Notes: generated from the sequence alone by a model not told the origin. DNA of 64,000 nucleotides from Corynebacterium confusum (GCF_030408715.1 NZ_CP047202.1:2027907-2091906); one strand, 5' to 3'; counted from the stretch's first letter, positions 41,960 through 51,196 are shown. Translations and numbers: made by a program.

Positions 41960-42874
41960 TTACTGCTTGACCGAGAACTTCGCGGAGATGATTCGGGCGG
42001 CAACGTTGAGCAGCGCGATGAGAAGGACCAGGGTGAAGGCGGCGCCCCACAGCTTGTCGAGGACAGCTTCGGTAACGCCGGCCTTGTACATGTCCAACAT
42101 CATCAGTGGCAGCGAGGACATGGTGCCACTGGTCGGGTCCCACTTCAGAGCGCTGGTGGAACCGACCAGGATGAGGACCGGAGCGGACTCACCCATGATG
42201 CGGGCGATTGCCAGCATGACACCGGTGGCGATACCGGACAGTGCGGTCGGAAGAACAATCTTGGCGATGGTCTTCCACTTCGGCACGCCCAGGGCGTAGG
42301 AGGCCTCGCGCAGGTCCATCGGGACCACGCGAAGCATCTCCTCGGTGTTACGGACGACAATCGGAATCATCAGCAGCAACAGGGACCAAGCCAGGGCTAG
42401 ACCGGAGCGGTCGAAGCCCATGACGCCGATCCAGGCGGCGTAGACGAACAGGGCGGCAACGATGGACGGGACACCGGACAGGATGTCCACCATGAAGGTC
42501 GTGATGCGGCCGAGCCAGCCACCGCGGGAGTACTCCACCAGGTAGATGGCGGTAAACACGCCAATCGGGACGGCGATGATGGTCGCCAGGCCAGCCTGGA
42601 TGATGGTACCGACGATGGCGTGCAGCGCACCGCCGCCGGGCTGGTGGTACATGACGCCCAGCATGTCCTCGGTCCACCACCCCAGGTTCAAGGTGACGGG
42701 CAGGCCCTTGACGATGAGCTCCCAGAGCACCCACACCAGCGGGATGAGAGCGACAATCATGCTCAGGTAGATAAGGACGGTCGCCGCGCTGTTGGCGAAC
42801 TTGCGCTTGCCCGAGATGTCGGTAAAGGCGTTGTATGTGGTCGAAACGTCAGAAGCAGCTACAGCATTAGACAT
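41960..42874 (-). CDS. pstA: Phosphate ABC transporter permease PstA
   Basis: One of two membrane permeases of the phosphate importer; 304 residues, six predicted helices. The ATPase-contact loop is EEMLRVVPMDLREASYALGVPKWKT (EAA motif, in the last part ASYALGVPKWKT), and LSGVPSIVAALFVY before it is conserved in PstA. Lies between pstC (20 bases upstream) and pstB. Confidence 0.95.
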   Translation of the reverse strand: MSNAVAASDVSTTYNAFTDISGKRKFANSAATVLIYLSMIVALIPLVWVLWELIVKGLPVTLNLGWWTEDMLGVMYHQPGGGALHAIVGTIIQAGLATIIAVPIGVFTAIYLVEYSRGGWLGRITTFMVDILSGVPSIVAALFVYAAWIGVMGFDRSGLALAWSLLLLMIPIVVRNTEEMLRVVPMDLREASYALGVPKWKTIAKIVLPTALSGIATGVMLAIARIMGESAPVLILVGSTSALKWDPTSGTMSSLPLMMLDMYKAGVTEAVLDKLWGAAFTLVLLIALLNVAARIISAKFSVKQ

Positions 42875-42894
42875 TGTTTTTTATCCTCACTCTT

Positions 42895-43989
42895 CTACTT
42901 CTTGGAGACGATCGCGCGGGCAATGGCGTTGACGATGAACGTCAGCAAGAACAGCACCAGACCGGCGGCGATGTAGGCGCCCGCCTTAATCGGGTTGTTG
43001 AACTCGGGTGCCGCGTTCGCAATCGCGGTTGCGAAGGTGGTACCGCCATCGAACAGGGAGAAGCGGAACTCGGACGACGGGCCGACGACCATGTACAGAG
43101 CCATGGTCTCACCGAGCGCGCGGCCCAGGCCCAGCATGGCGCCGGAGATGTAGCCCGACAGGCCGAACGGCAGAACGGTCATGCGGACGACTTCCCAGCG
43201 GGTAGCGCCCAGGGCGAGGGCGGACTCGACCTGGCCCTTCGGGGTCTGGACGAAGACCTCACGCGCGGTGGCGGCGATAATCGGCAGAATCATCACGGCC
43301 AGCACGATGCCACCGGTGAACATGTTGCGGGCGGTGGCGAACGACGGCGAGTTCTCGTAGACGGTGAAGAGGAAGAACCCACCGGCCCAGCTGTGAATCC
43401 ACTCGTAGAAGCCCGAGAGCACTGGGCCCAGTACCAGCCAGCCCCACAGGCCGTAAACGATGGACGGGACGGCGGCCAGCATGTCGACCAAGAAGCCCAT
43501 TGGCTTGACCAGGCGCGCCGGCGCGTAGTTGGACAGGAAGATGGCCACGCCCAGTGCCACCGGCATGGCGATGATAAGAGCCAGCACCGACATGGTGACC
43601 GTGGCGGCGAACAGGTTCGGGATACCGAAGTACATTTCGTCCACGCTGGACGTGTCCCACGGACCCGTGTAGGTGAAGAAGCCGAGGTAGCCTTCGGCGT
43701 TGCGGTTCAGCGCGGGGACGGCACGGATAATCAGGAAGATGCCGATAGCCGCGATGAAGACGGTGATAAGGGTGGCGGACGCCGTGGAAAGAATCTCAAA
43801 GACGCGATCGCCCGGCCGCTTTACGCCGCCGGTCTTCACGCCTTCGGAAGTGCCCTGGGGTTCGTTGTCGGGTTGGCCCGCGGCGGTGGTCGTAGCCACG
43901 GAGTGGCCTTCCACGTTGCGGTCGTCGTCGAGCTTCTTATGCTCACCCGTTGTCGAGTTGTACTCAGCCATGTGGCGGGGATCCTTCAA
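42895..43989 (-). CDS. pstC: Phosphate ABC transporter permease PstC
   Basis: The second phosphate permease, 364 residues. An extended, charged N-terminus of about 55 residues precedes the first helix (ITVFIAAIGIFLIIRAVPA). Signature segments include LAAVPSIVYGLWGWLVL, NMFTGGIVLAVMILPIIAA and ESALALGATRWEVVRM (EAA loop). GRALGETMALYMVVG near the end is typical. Downstream of pstS with a 149-base gap. Confidence 0.95.
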   Translation of the reverse strand: MKDPRHMAEYNSTTGEHKKLDDDRNVEGHSVATTTAAGQPDNEPQGTSEGVKTGGVKRPGDRVFEILSTASATLITVFIAAIGIFLIIRAVPALNRNAEGYLGFFTYTGPWDTSSVDEMYFGIPNLFAATVTMSVLALIIAMPVALGVAIFLSNYAPARLVKPMGFLVDMLAAVPSIVYGLWGWLVLGPVLSGFYEWIHSWAGGFFLFTVYENSPSFATARNMFTGGIVLAVMILPIIAATAREVFVQTPKGQVESALALGATRWEVVRMTVLPFGLSGYISGAMLGLGRALGETMALYMVVGPSSEFRFSLFDGGTTFATAIANAAPEFNNPIKAGAYIAAGLVLFLLTFIVNAIARAIVSKK

Positions 43990-44138
43990 CTTGTAGGGTT
44001 TTTACGTGTGTCACATCTTCCCGCTTAACGGGAAGAACCCCCGACGGCGTAGAAAGCGGCCGGCGGGGGAAATTCAACCATCCGGAGCACCACCCCGCGC
44101 TACGGGCGGGGTGATGAACCAGTCAGTATGAGGATGTT

Positions 44139-45227
44139 TTAGGACGCCTGGATCTCGTCGACAGCCTTCTTCAGGCGGTCCAGGTGAGCACCGGTGACCG
44201 GGATGTGACCGGCCTCGGTCAGGCCCTCATCCTGGTGGTCCAGAGCGGCCTTCAGGAACTCCTTCAGCAGGGCTGCCTCGGACTCGTCGTAGCCGGCGGA
44301 GCAGACAATCTCGTAGGTGGTCAGGATGAGCGGGTAGGAACCCTCATCGGAGGAGGAGAACAGAGCCTCGGAGTTGACGACCATGTCGTTGCCCTCGGTC
44401 TCGAACTGCAGGTTCTCCAGAGCGGAACCGACGGTCTCCTCGGACAGCTCGGTCGCCCCAGCGCCGAAGTCGATATTGGCAACGCCCAGGCCGGCCTGCT
44501 CAGCGTGAGAGTGCTCGACGTAGGTGATGCCGCCGTCGATGCTGGAGACCTGGGTAGCAACACCGGAGGAGCCGTTGGCGCCCTCGCCGACCTCGGTCGG
44601 GAAGTTCTTGCCGCCCTCGTTGTCCCACTCTTCGGTGGCTTCGTGCAGGAACTTCTGGAAGTTGTCGGAGGTACCGGACTCGTCGGAGCGGTAGACCACG
44701 GAGATGCCGGTATCCGGCAGGTCAACGCCCTCGTTGTCAGCCTGGATAGCCTCGTCGTTCCACTTGGTGATGTCGCCCTTGAAGATCTTGGCAACGTTCT
44801 CGGTGGAAAGGTTCAGCTCGTCAACGCCCTCCAGGTTGTAGGCGATAGCAACCGGGCCGATGACGAACGGCAGGTGCCAAGCGTCGTTGCCGTTGCAACG
44901 GTCCTTAGCAGCCTCAACCTGCTCCTCCTCCAGCGGGGAGTCGGAACCGGCGAAGGTGACCTGGCCGTCGACGAACTGGGTACGGCCGGAGCCGGAACCG
45001 GTGGCGTTGTAAGCCAGGCTAGCGTCGCCGCCAGTGGTCTCCTGGAACTTGGAAGCGAAGTAGTCCATAGCGTTCTGCTGGGAGGAAGCGCCCTCACCAG
45101 TCAGCTCGCCGGAAACCTCGGTCTCGCCCTCAGCGGAGGAGTCAGAGTCGTTGCAGGCGACCAGAGCGGTAGAAGAAGCCGCGATGATGCCGAAGATTGC
45201 AGCGGTGCGCTTGAAATTGCGAATCAC
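44139..45227 (-). CDS. pstS: Phosphate-binding lipoprotein PstS
   Basis: Extracytoplasmic phosphate receptor of the Pst system, 362 residues. Lipoprotein signal with lipobox LVAC (Cys25), after RNFKRT and a hydrophobic stretch. Phosphate-binding segments: GEGASSQQNAMDYF near residue 45, GSGSGRTQFVDGQVTFAGSD, and YRSDESGTSDNFQKFL. Starts at GTG after AGGAAAGG. First gene of pstSCAB, with a repeat-rich regulatory region upstream. Confidence 0.96.
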   Translation of the reverse strand: MIRNFKRTAAIFGIIAASSTALVACNDSDSSAEGETEVSGELTGEGASSQQNAMDYFASKFQETTGGDASLAYNATGSGSGRTQFVDGQVTFAGSDSPLEEEQVEAAKDRCNGNDAWHLPFVIGPVAIAYNLEGVDELNLSTENVAKIFKGDITKWNDEAIQADNEGVDLPDTGISVVYRSDESGTSDNFQKFLHEATEEWDNEGGKNFPTEVGEGANGSSGVATQVSSIDGGITYVEHSHAEQAGLGVANIDFGAGATELSEETVGSALENLQFETEGNDMVVNSEALFSSSDEGSYPLILTTYEIVCSAGYDESEAALLKEFLKAALDHQDEGLTEAGHIPVTGAHLDRLKKAVDEIQAS

Positions 45228-45429
45228 GGGAAACCTTTCCTGTGGAGATCAGATTCAACTTGATTGTCCGAGCACCTTTACCCGCGCGCTCCCACCCCAT
45301 GGGACGGTGGAGCCGGGCTGACCTCCAGCGCGGTGGAACTGGCCTTAAAGCGGTGAACTAGTCCGCAGCGCAGTACCTCCGAGCCGTTAAGGCCTGGATA
45401 CTCACAACACTTAAAGCTATCCAGACTTG

Positions 45430-45469
45430 GTTAACCCGAAAGGTGCCTTTCGGTTAACACTGAGTTAAC
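45430..45469 (-). promoter_or_regulatory. Candidate phosphate-regulon operator upstream of pstS
   Basis: GTTAAC occurs at 45430, 45453 and 45464; the last two are 11 bases apart. The first two bracket an inverted repeat: GTTAACCCGAAAGG at 45430-45443 and CCTTTCGGTTAAC at 45446-45458. Eleven-base-spaced direct repeats are usual for OmpR-type regulators such as PhoR or PhoB. Assignment to PhoR is inferred from pstS. It lies about 205 bases upstream of the start; nothing else is evident in this intergenic stretch (45228-45564). Confidence 0.5.
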
Positions 45470-45564
45470 AATCGTCCCACCATAGGTGATTCTACTCACC
45501 TTTCACGTTTCGATGTGTTTTTACCTGGCTTTGGTTTGGTTTTGGTCTGTTTTCGGCCCCTTGC

Positions 45565-46494
45565 CTACCCGTTCTTCACGCCGTAGACGCAGTGGCGCTC
45601 GGCCACCTCGAAGCCCGCCTTCTCGTAGGAGCGCACGGCCGCGGCGTTGTCCGCCTCCACGTACAGAATCACCTTGTCAGCACCCTTGTCCTGCATGCGC
45701 TGCAGGCCCAGGGCCAGCAGCGGCCGGGACAGCCCCTGGCCCCGGTAGGAGGCGGCCAGCCCGATGACGTAGACCTCGCCGAAGGACTCGTCCTCCTCGG
45801 TGGTTGCCGGGGAGTGCCATTTGGTCCAGTGGAAGCCGGCCAACGTCGGTTCCGCGCCGCGGGTATCCCACAGGAAGAGCACGTCCGCAGGGTCGAACCA
45901 GGAGTTGTCCTTGCCGCGCTCCAAGCGCTCGGCGTCCCAGCCACCCTGCTCCGGGTGCCAGCTAAACGCCTCGTTGTTGACGGCCAGCCAGGCTCGATCC
46001 ACGGCAGCGGCCCCGAAGCGTTCGGCGGCCGCCGGGTAATCCAGGGACTGAAGGCCCGGCGCGTCGACGGCGGAAAAGGCCGCGGCGCTGGACAACAGAT
46101 CCCCTTGGACGGCCATGACCAAGAGCTCGCGCTCTACCGCCCGGCCCGCGGCGGTGACCAGGTGCTGGGCCGCCGGCAGGTTGCCGTGCGCCCAGACCGG
46201 GCGGTCGCCGAGCTCGGCCAGCAGGGCCTTGCCCCCGCCGTGGCCGCGGTAGTCAGGGGCGACGAAGAGCTCGGCGCTGTCCCCGTCGTCGGCAGCCACC
46301 CCGGCCAGGTCCTCGCCCACCCAGAGCAGGGTGTGGGTATGCCCCAGGCGGGCGTCCTCCAGCCCCGCCAGGAACTGCTCGGACAGGGGTGCTACCCCGT
46401 CGGCCTGGGCGGCGTCGCGCGCCAAGGCGGCTACGGCGCGGGCCGTGGCGGCATCGTCGGGCAGGTGCGTGGTTTTAGTGCTAGTCGCTGTCAT
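45565..46494 (-). CDS. mshD: Mycothiol synthase
   Basis: Last enzyme of mycothiol synthesis, acetylating the cysteine amine of Cys-GlcN-Ins. 309 residues with two GNAT domains: the first shows LFVAPDYRGHGGGKALLAEL, the second VIGLAASYRGQGLSRPLL, YVEADNAAAVRSYEKAGF and the end AERHCVYGV. The segment NNEAFSWHPEQGGWD is MshD-specific. I chose the ATG at 46494, six bases after TATCCT, rather than an upstream TTG/ATG within the promoter. Mycothiol confirms an actinobacterial host. Divergent from the LmeA-like gene across only 23 bases. Confidence 0.93.
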   Translation of the reverse strand: MTATSTKTTHLPDDAATARAVAALARDAAQADGVAPLSEQFLAGLEDARLGHTHTLLWVGEDLAGVAADDGDSAELFVAPDYRGHGGGKALLAELGDRPVWAHGNLPAAQHLVTAAGRAVERELLVMAVQGDLLSSAAAFSAVDAPGLQSLDYPAAAERFGAAAVDRAWLAVNNEAFSWHPEQGGWDAERLERGKDNSWFDPADVLFLWDTRGAEPTLAGFHWTKWHSPATTEEDESFGEVYVIGLAASYRGQGLSRPLLALGLQRMQDKGADKVILYVEADNAAAVRSYEKAGFEVAERHCVYGVKNG

Positions 46495-46501
46495 GGTTCC
46501 C

Positions 46502-46511
46502 AGGATAGTTT
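46502..46511. promoter_or_regulatory. Overlapping divergent -10 boxes of mshD and the LmeA-like gene
   Basis: On the minus strand TATCCT (46507-46502) lies six bases before the mshD ATG. On the plus strand TAGTTT (46506-46511) lies six bases before the ATG at 46518. The boxes share two bases, the whole intergenic region is 23 bases, and neither gene has a ribosome-binding site. Confidence 0.65.
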
Positions 46512-46517
46512 GCAACA

Positions 46518-47345
46518 ATGGAGCATGTGACTGACGTTGTTGTGCCCGCCCGCGCCCGCAAGCCCCTCGCCTGGTTGCTGGGCATCGCCGCGGTGGGCGG
46601 GAGCCTGTTCGTGGTGGACTCCGGCTTCGCCATGCATGCGGAGCACTCCATCTCCCAGCGGGTCAAGGAAGAATCGAAGCTGGAAAACTCCCCCGAGGTC
46701 TACGTCGGGGGCATGCCCTACCTAGGGGCGGCGATAACCAACGAAATCCCGCTGATCGAGGTCAAATCCCTCGACGTGGAGGTGCCCCACTTAGGCATGA
46801 TCAACGCGCAGACGACCCTGCGCGATATCACGGTCTCCGCCCACCAGCTGACCAGCGGCAACTTCGCCGGCACGCCGGTGTCGACCTTCTCGCGCGCCAT
46901 CACCCTGGACGGCGTTGCACTTGGGCGCCTGTTGGACATCACGGACCTATCCATTGCCAACCCGGACAATATCTCGCCGACGGGTGGCATGGCCTCCGAG
47001 GCCGAGCTCACCGGCACCGTCGCCGGTGCGAAGGAGCCCACCCGGGTGCGCGTGACGCTGCGGCTGGTCGGCGAGCGCTTCTACATGCGTCCGGTGGAGA
47101 TCCTGGAGCTGGCCGAGGGCACGAGCGAGGAAGAGGCCACCCGGGCCTTCGAGTTGGAGCTGGATACCCGGCAGCTGCCCCTGCCCGCCCAGGCCACCGC
47201 CGTGCGCCTGCAGGGCGGCGGCATAACCTTCGAGACCCAGCGCCGCAACACCCACCTGCAGCCCGGGCAGCTCGCCCCCATCGAGATCGCCGGGGACTAC
47301 GACTCAGACGGCCGCGAGGTCAACGACGTAAATTCCGGCGCCTAG
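46518..47345 (+). CDS. LmeA-like phospholipid-binding protein (DUF2993)
   Basis: A 275-residue exported or membrane-anchored protein with one N-terminal hydrophobic segment (residues ~16-37, LAWLLGIAAVGGSLFVVDSG). The rest fits the DUF2993 family: VYVGGMPYLGAAITNEIPLI and RDITVSAHQLTSG. Mycobacterial LmeA binds phosphatidylinositol and supports lipomannan mannosylation in the periplasm; the same role here is inferred. The start has -10 box TAGTTT six bases upstream, so the mRNA is probably leaderless. Confidence 0.8.
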   Translation: MEHVTDVVVPARARKPLAWLLGIAAVGGSLFVVDSGFAMHAEHSISQRVKEESKLENSPEVYVGGMPYLGAAITNEIPLIEVKSLDVEVPHLGMINAQTTLRDITVSAHQLTSGNFAGTPVSTFSRAITLDGVALGRLLDITDLSIANPDNISPTGGMASEAELTGTVAGAKEPTRVRVTLRLVGERFYMRPVEILELAEGTSEEEATRAFELELDTRQLPLPAQATAVRLQGGGITFETQRRNTHLQPGQLAPIEIAGDYDSDGREVNDVNSGA

Positions 47346-47351
47346 CCGCGC

Positions 47352-48395
47352 CTACTTAATCCGGATCAGATCCCGCAGGATCTCCTTGAGGCTGCGCCTG
47401 TGCGGCTCGCCGGCCTCCTGCGGGGCGAAGACCTCGAGGGCATCCGGCACCGACTTAAGCTGGACCCGGGTGTGCGTGCCCTCGGATTCCCCGTCCGCCT
47501 GGAAGCGGTGCGGGGTCGGGCAGCTCAGCGTCACCGCGGTGGCGTCGTCGAATTGCAAAGTGCGCGCGCTGGTGACCTTGTTGAGCCAGCGGCGGTGATC
47601 CACGCCGATGAGGTGCAACATGCCCACCAGGCCGGACACGCCCTGCAGGCTGCTCAGCCCGAACAGGCCCAGGCCCTCGTCGAAGGAGTTGCGCGGGTTG
47701 GTCACCATGGGCAGCGGGCCCAGGAAAGTCCACGGGTTGGTATTCGAGGCCAGCATCAGGGGAACGTTCTCGTGTTCCCAGCGTTTGCCGTCATTACCCT
47801 CTGCGACCACGTTGATGCGCGGCGGCCGGCGCAGCGCACGCGTGTAGGCGCGCACCCCGATGACCAGGTAGCGCAGCGGCGTGGCCGCAAAGCCGCGCTC
47901 GCGGGCCCGGTCCACGCGCGCTAGGACGTCGGCGTCCAGCCCGAACCCCGCGTTCACGGCGAACCAGCGGTCGTCCCAGGCGCCCAGGCAAATGGTGCGG
48001 GTGCTGTTGCGGTCAAGCAGCCGGGCCAGCACATGGGACGCGTCTACGGCGCCGGCGGGAAAGCCCAGCGCGCGCACGAAGACGTTGGCCGAGCCGGTCG
48101 GGATGATCGCCAGCACGGGCAGCTCCTCCGGGTGGGGCCGTTGCGCGGGATCTTCCGCGGTGCCGAGCAGGCCGTTGACGATCTCGTTGACGGTGCCGTC
48201 GCCGCCCATGGCGATGACCGCGTCAAAGTCTGAGCGGCGCATGCCGGCCACCATCTGCTCCGCATGCCCTGGGTACTGGGTCATCCGGGCCTCCATGGAC
48301 AGCCCGGGCACCGCCCGCAGCGCCGGCACGACCTGCCGCAGCAGGCCGGCGTTCTGGCTCGTAGAGTTCGGGTTCAAAATTAATAGGGCACGCAC
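47352..48395 (-). CDS. Diacylglycerol kinase family lipid kinase
   Basis: A cytoplasmic kinase of 347 residues expected to phosphorylate diacylglycerol or a related lipid. RALLILNPNSTSQNAG is the N-terminal nucleotide-binding strand, MGGDGTVNEIVNGLLG the catalytic glycine loop, and IIPTGSANVFVRALGFP the third conserved block (GTANDFA-like). The GTG at 48395 starts right before RALLILNPNS; TAGAGT lies seven bases upstream, so the mRNA is probably leaderless. Convergent with the LmeA-like gene, six bases apart. Confidence 0.9.
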   Translation of the reverse strand: MRALLILNPNSTSQNAGLLRQVVPALRAVPGLSMEARMTQYPGHAEQMVAGMRRSDFDAVIAMGGDGTVNEIVNGLLGTAEDPAQRPHPEELPVLAIIPTGSANVFVRALGFPAGAVDASHVLARLLDRNSTRTICLGAWDDRWFAVNAGFGLDADVLARVDRARERGFAATPLRYLVIGVRAYTRALRRPPRINVVAEGNDGKRWEHENVPLMLASNTNPWTFLGPLPMVTNPRNSFDEGLGLFGLSSLQGVSGLVGMLHLIGVDHRRWLNKVTSARTLQFDDATAVTLSCPTPHRFQADGESEGTHTRVQLKSVPDALEVFAPQEAGEPHRRSLKEILRDLIRIK

Positions 48396-48488
48396 ACACC
48401 ACACTCTATAGACCTGGCCCGGGTTTCGCTGTCCTTCTCCCCCGCCCAACCACGCAGTGCCGACGCGCAGTTAGCTAGGATCGAGGGC

Positions 48489-49217
48489 ATGACTGAGCGA
48501 AACGAACATTCCGAAACTCCCGAGAACACCACCCCGGCCGGCGAGCCGACTCCGGACACGGCCGCCGATGCCGCCGCGGCGAACACCGGCTCCAACGGCA
48601 AGCTCAACGGCAACACCGCCGTAAACCACGCCGCCGAGGCCTGGAAGGACGCCTCTTCCCGCAACATCCCGGCCCCGGACTTCGCCAAGATCCCGGTCTC
48701 GGAGGACACTGCCAACCTGCGCCAGGGCCCGTCCCTGCACGACGGCCTGCTGGCCCTGCTGCCGCTGGTGGGCGTGTGGCAGGGCGAGGGCCAGGCGCAC
48801 GACACCGACGGCAACGAATACACCTTCGGCCAGCGCCTGATTATCGCCCACGACGGTGAGAACTACCTGTCCTTTAGCTCCCGGACCTGGAAGATCGATT
48901 CCGAGGGCAAGCCGGGTGAGGCCGACGTCCGCGAGTCCGGCTTCTGGCGCATCTCCGCCAAGGATGAGATCGAGATGACCTACACGTCCTCGACCGGCAT
49001 CGTCGAAATCTTCTACGGCGAGCCCTTCAACGAGCGCGCCTGGCAGCTCGAGTCCGCCTCGACCATGGTCACCGAGACCGGCCCGAAGAACCTGGGCCCG
49101 GGCAAGCGCATGTACGGTCTCATGCCCAACAACAACCTGGGCTGGGTCGACGAGCGCCTCGTCGACGGCGAGATGCGCCCGTACATGTCCGCCGAGCTTT
49201 CCCGCGTCGCCGGCTAG
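48489..49217 (+). CDS. Nitrobindin / FABP-like heme-binding protein
   Basis: 242 residues. The first ~75 are a low-complexity Ala/Asn/Thr/Pro-rich extension. From residue ~82 the beta-barrel begins with LLPLVGVWQGEGQAH, containing the G-x-W-x-G-x-G motif of nitrobindins. FGQRLIIAHDGENYLSF and ESGFWRISAKDEIEM follow. Homologues bind ferric heme and isomerise peroxynitrite. TAGGAT lies seven bases before the ATG; GAGGG is too close to be a ribosome-binding site, so a leaderless mRNA is likely. Confidence 0.87.
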   Translation: MTERNEHSETPENTTPAGEPTPDTAADAAAANTGSNGKLNGNTAVNHAAEAWKDASSRNIPAPDFAKIPVSEDTANLRQGPSLHDGLLALLPLVGVWQGEGQAHDTDGNEYTFGQRLIIAHDGENYLSFSSRTWKIDSEGKPGEADVRESGFWRISAKDEIEMTYTSSTGIVEIFYGEPFNERAWQLESASTMVTETGPKNLGPGKRMYGLMPNNNLGWVDERLVDGEMRPYMSAELSRVAG

Positions 49218-49226
49218 CTAATCGCG

Positions 49227-50072
49227 CTACGATGCCACCGCGGCATCGATGAGCGCGCGGATTTCCTCCGCGTTGTCCGGGGCCGCCAGCTTGGTCCCGT
49301 TCAGCGAGCGGACCCGCACCCCAGTGCGCACCGAGGAGACCAGCCAGACCGAGTCCGAGCGCTGCAGGTAGCCCAGGTCCATCTCCTTGGCCTTGCAGTT
49401 ATAGCCGCGCTCCTCGGCCAGCGCGAAGATCGCCGCCTGCGTGGTGCCCGGCAGGATCCCCGGGGCCTTGGGCGTACGCAGCTTCTTCCCGCGCACCGCC
49501 ACGACCGTCGAGGTGGCCCCCTCCAGCACCAGTCCGCTGTCCGGGTGGGTATAGATGACGTCGTCGTAGCCGTCGTGGCGAGCCTGGCGCAGCGTGGCTA
49601 GCGTCGCGGCGTAGTTCAGAGTCTTGGCTAGCACCTTGTCATCCGCCTGCCAGCGCCGCGGGGTCGCCCACACCCGCACTCCCTTCGCCCGCTGGGCTAT
49701 AACGTCCGCGCCGATGGGCTGGACCACGACCCACGCCGTCGGCACCCCGGTCGAGGCCCGCCCCCGCGAATAGGTCCAGGTGCACTTGGCTTCCTCCGCG
49801 TCGAATTCACTCGCGGCCAGCGCGGTGGCCTCCAGCCACTTATCCAGGCACGGTTCCGGCAACCCTAGGGCGCGGGCGGAGCGAGCGAAACGCTGCGCGT
49901 GCCGCTCGGTGTTGCGGGCCTTGCCGTCCCTAATGAGCAGGGACTCGAAGACCCCGTCGCCCCGCGTGACGGCCGCGTCATCCCAAAAGACCAGCGGCAG
50001 GGAGGGGTTGTGGCGGCGGATCGATCCCCCGAAGGGCTCGACCACGTAGATTACGGGCGCAGGTTGTAGCAT
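49227..50072 (-). CDS. pabC: Aminodeoxychorismate lyase-like PLP enzyme (class IV)
   Basis: 281 residues of the branched-chain aminotransferase/ADC lyase fold. Motifs: WDDAAVTRGDGVFESLLI near residue 30, the PLP lysine in AKTLNYAATLATLRQA, the cofactor-binding LEGATSTVVAV, and APGILPGTTQAAI. Family members release pyruvate from aminodeoxychorismate to give p-aminobenzoate for folate; D-amino acid transaminase is the main alternative. The ATG at 50072 is preferred over 50078: CATAAT lies exactly seven bases before it. Divergent from ygfZ. Confidence 0.85.
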   Translation of the reverse strand: MLQPAPVIYVVEPFGGSIRRHNPSLPLVFWDDAAVTRGDGVFESLLIRDGKARNTERHAQRFARSARALGLPEPCLDKWLEATALAASEFDAEEAKCTWTYSRGRASTGVPTAWVVVQPIGADVIAQRAKGVRVWATPRRWQADDKVLAKTLNYAATLATLRQARHDGYDDVIYTHPDSGLVLEGATSTVVAVRGKKLRTPKAPGILPGTTQAAIFALAEERGYNCKAKEMDLGYLQRSDSVWLVSSVRTGVRVRSLNGTKLAAPDNAEEIRALIDAAVAS

Positions 50073-50134
50073 GCCCATAATTATGCCCGGTCCGACCTAG
50101 CCAAGCAGGCGAATGGCGCGTTACGATGGCAATT

Positions 50135-51196
50135 GTGAGTTATTCTTCTGTTCTTCTTCAGCGCTCCGGCGCTGCCGAATTCCAGTCAGAAACACCGCTC
50201 GATGCCGCCGGGGTCGCGTGGCATTACGGAAACCCCCTGGGCGAACAACGCGCTGCCCAGTCCGGCGCCATCGTCGTGGACCGCAGCCACCGCAGGTTCT
50301 TGCAGGTCAGCGGCCAGGACTCCGCGGAGTTCCTCAACAACCTCCTCTCGCAGAAGCTGGACGATGTCCCCGTCGGCTACAGCTCCACGGCCCTGGATCT
50401 GGACATCCAGGGCCACATCCTGCACCAAGCGGACATCACGCGGACGGAGGAAGGCTTCTTCCTCGACCTGCCCGCGGGCCAAGCAGACAGCCTGCGCGAT
50501 TTCCTGACCAAGATGGTGTTCTGGTCCCAGGTAGAAATCACGGAGCCGGACTACGCCCTGCTGACCGTCCTGGGCGACGGCGAGGTAGCAGACCCCGCGG
50601 CCACCGTTTTTAGCCGGGAAGTCGACTGGCCGGGCATCCGTCGGCGCGACCTCGTCGTCCCGCGCGCGGAGCTAGCCACCGCCGTCGCGGAACTGGAAGC
50701 GGCCGGTCTCCCCTTGGCCGGGCTGATGGCGTATACCGCCGAGCGCATCCGCGCCCGCGAGCCGGAGCTGGCCGTGGACCTGGACAACAAGTCCATCCCC
50801 CACGAGGTTCCGCACTGGATCGGCCGCGGCGATCACGCCGGCGCCGTGCACCTGAACAAGGGCTGCTACCGCGGGCAGGAGACCGTGGCGCGCGTTGAAA
50901 ACTTGGGCCGCTCGCCCCGCCTGCTGGTACTGCTGCACCTGGATGGCTCGTCCCCGCAGCTGCCCGAGCCCGGCACAGACATCACCTTCGGCGGCCGCCG
51001 CGTGGGGCGGATGGGTTCCATCGTCGACGACTGCGACTTCGGCCCCATCGCCTTAGGCTTGGTCAAACGTTCCGCCCTGGATTCCGGGCAGCTGACCATC
51101 GGCCAGGCCGCCGCCAACCTCGATCCGGATTCCATCCCCACCGCCGAGGGGCCGAAGGCCGGACGCGCGGCCATTAACAAACTGCGGGGGAAGTAG
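50135..51196 (+). CDS. ygfZ: Folate-binding protein YgfZ
   Basis: A tetrahydrofolate-binding protein of the GcvT/COG0354 family that supports iron-sulfur enzyme assembly or repair. 353 residues. The family signature KGCYRGQETVARV lies near residue 250; RRFLQVSGQDSAEFLNNLLS near the start is the GcvT-like domain. I chose the GTG at 50135 over the ATG at 50126 because TACGAT (50122-50127) lies seven bases before it, and the ATG overlaps this box. Paired divergently with the folate gene pabC. Confidence 0.9.
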   Translation: MSYSSVLLQRSGAAEFQSETPLDAAGVAWHYGNPLGEQRAAQSGAIVVDRSHRRFLQVSGQDSAEFLNNLLSQKLDDVPVGYSSTALDLDIQGHILHQADITRTEEGFFLDLPAGQADSLRDFLTKMVFWSQVEITEPDYALLTVLGDGEVADPAATVFSREVDWPGIRRRDLVVPRAELATAVAELEAAGLPLAGLMAYTAERIRAREPELAVDLDNKSIPHEVPHWIGRGDHAGAVHLNKGCYRGQETVARVENLGRSPRLLVLLHLDGSSPQLPEPGTDITFGGRRVGRMGSIVDDCDFGPIALGLVKRSALDSGQLTIGQAAANLDPDSIPTAEGPKAGRAAINKLRGK

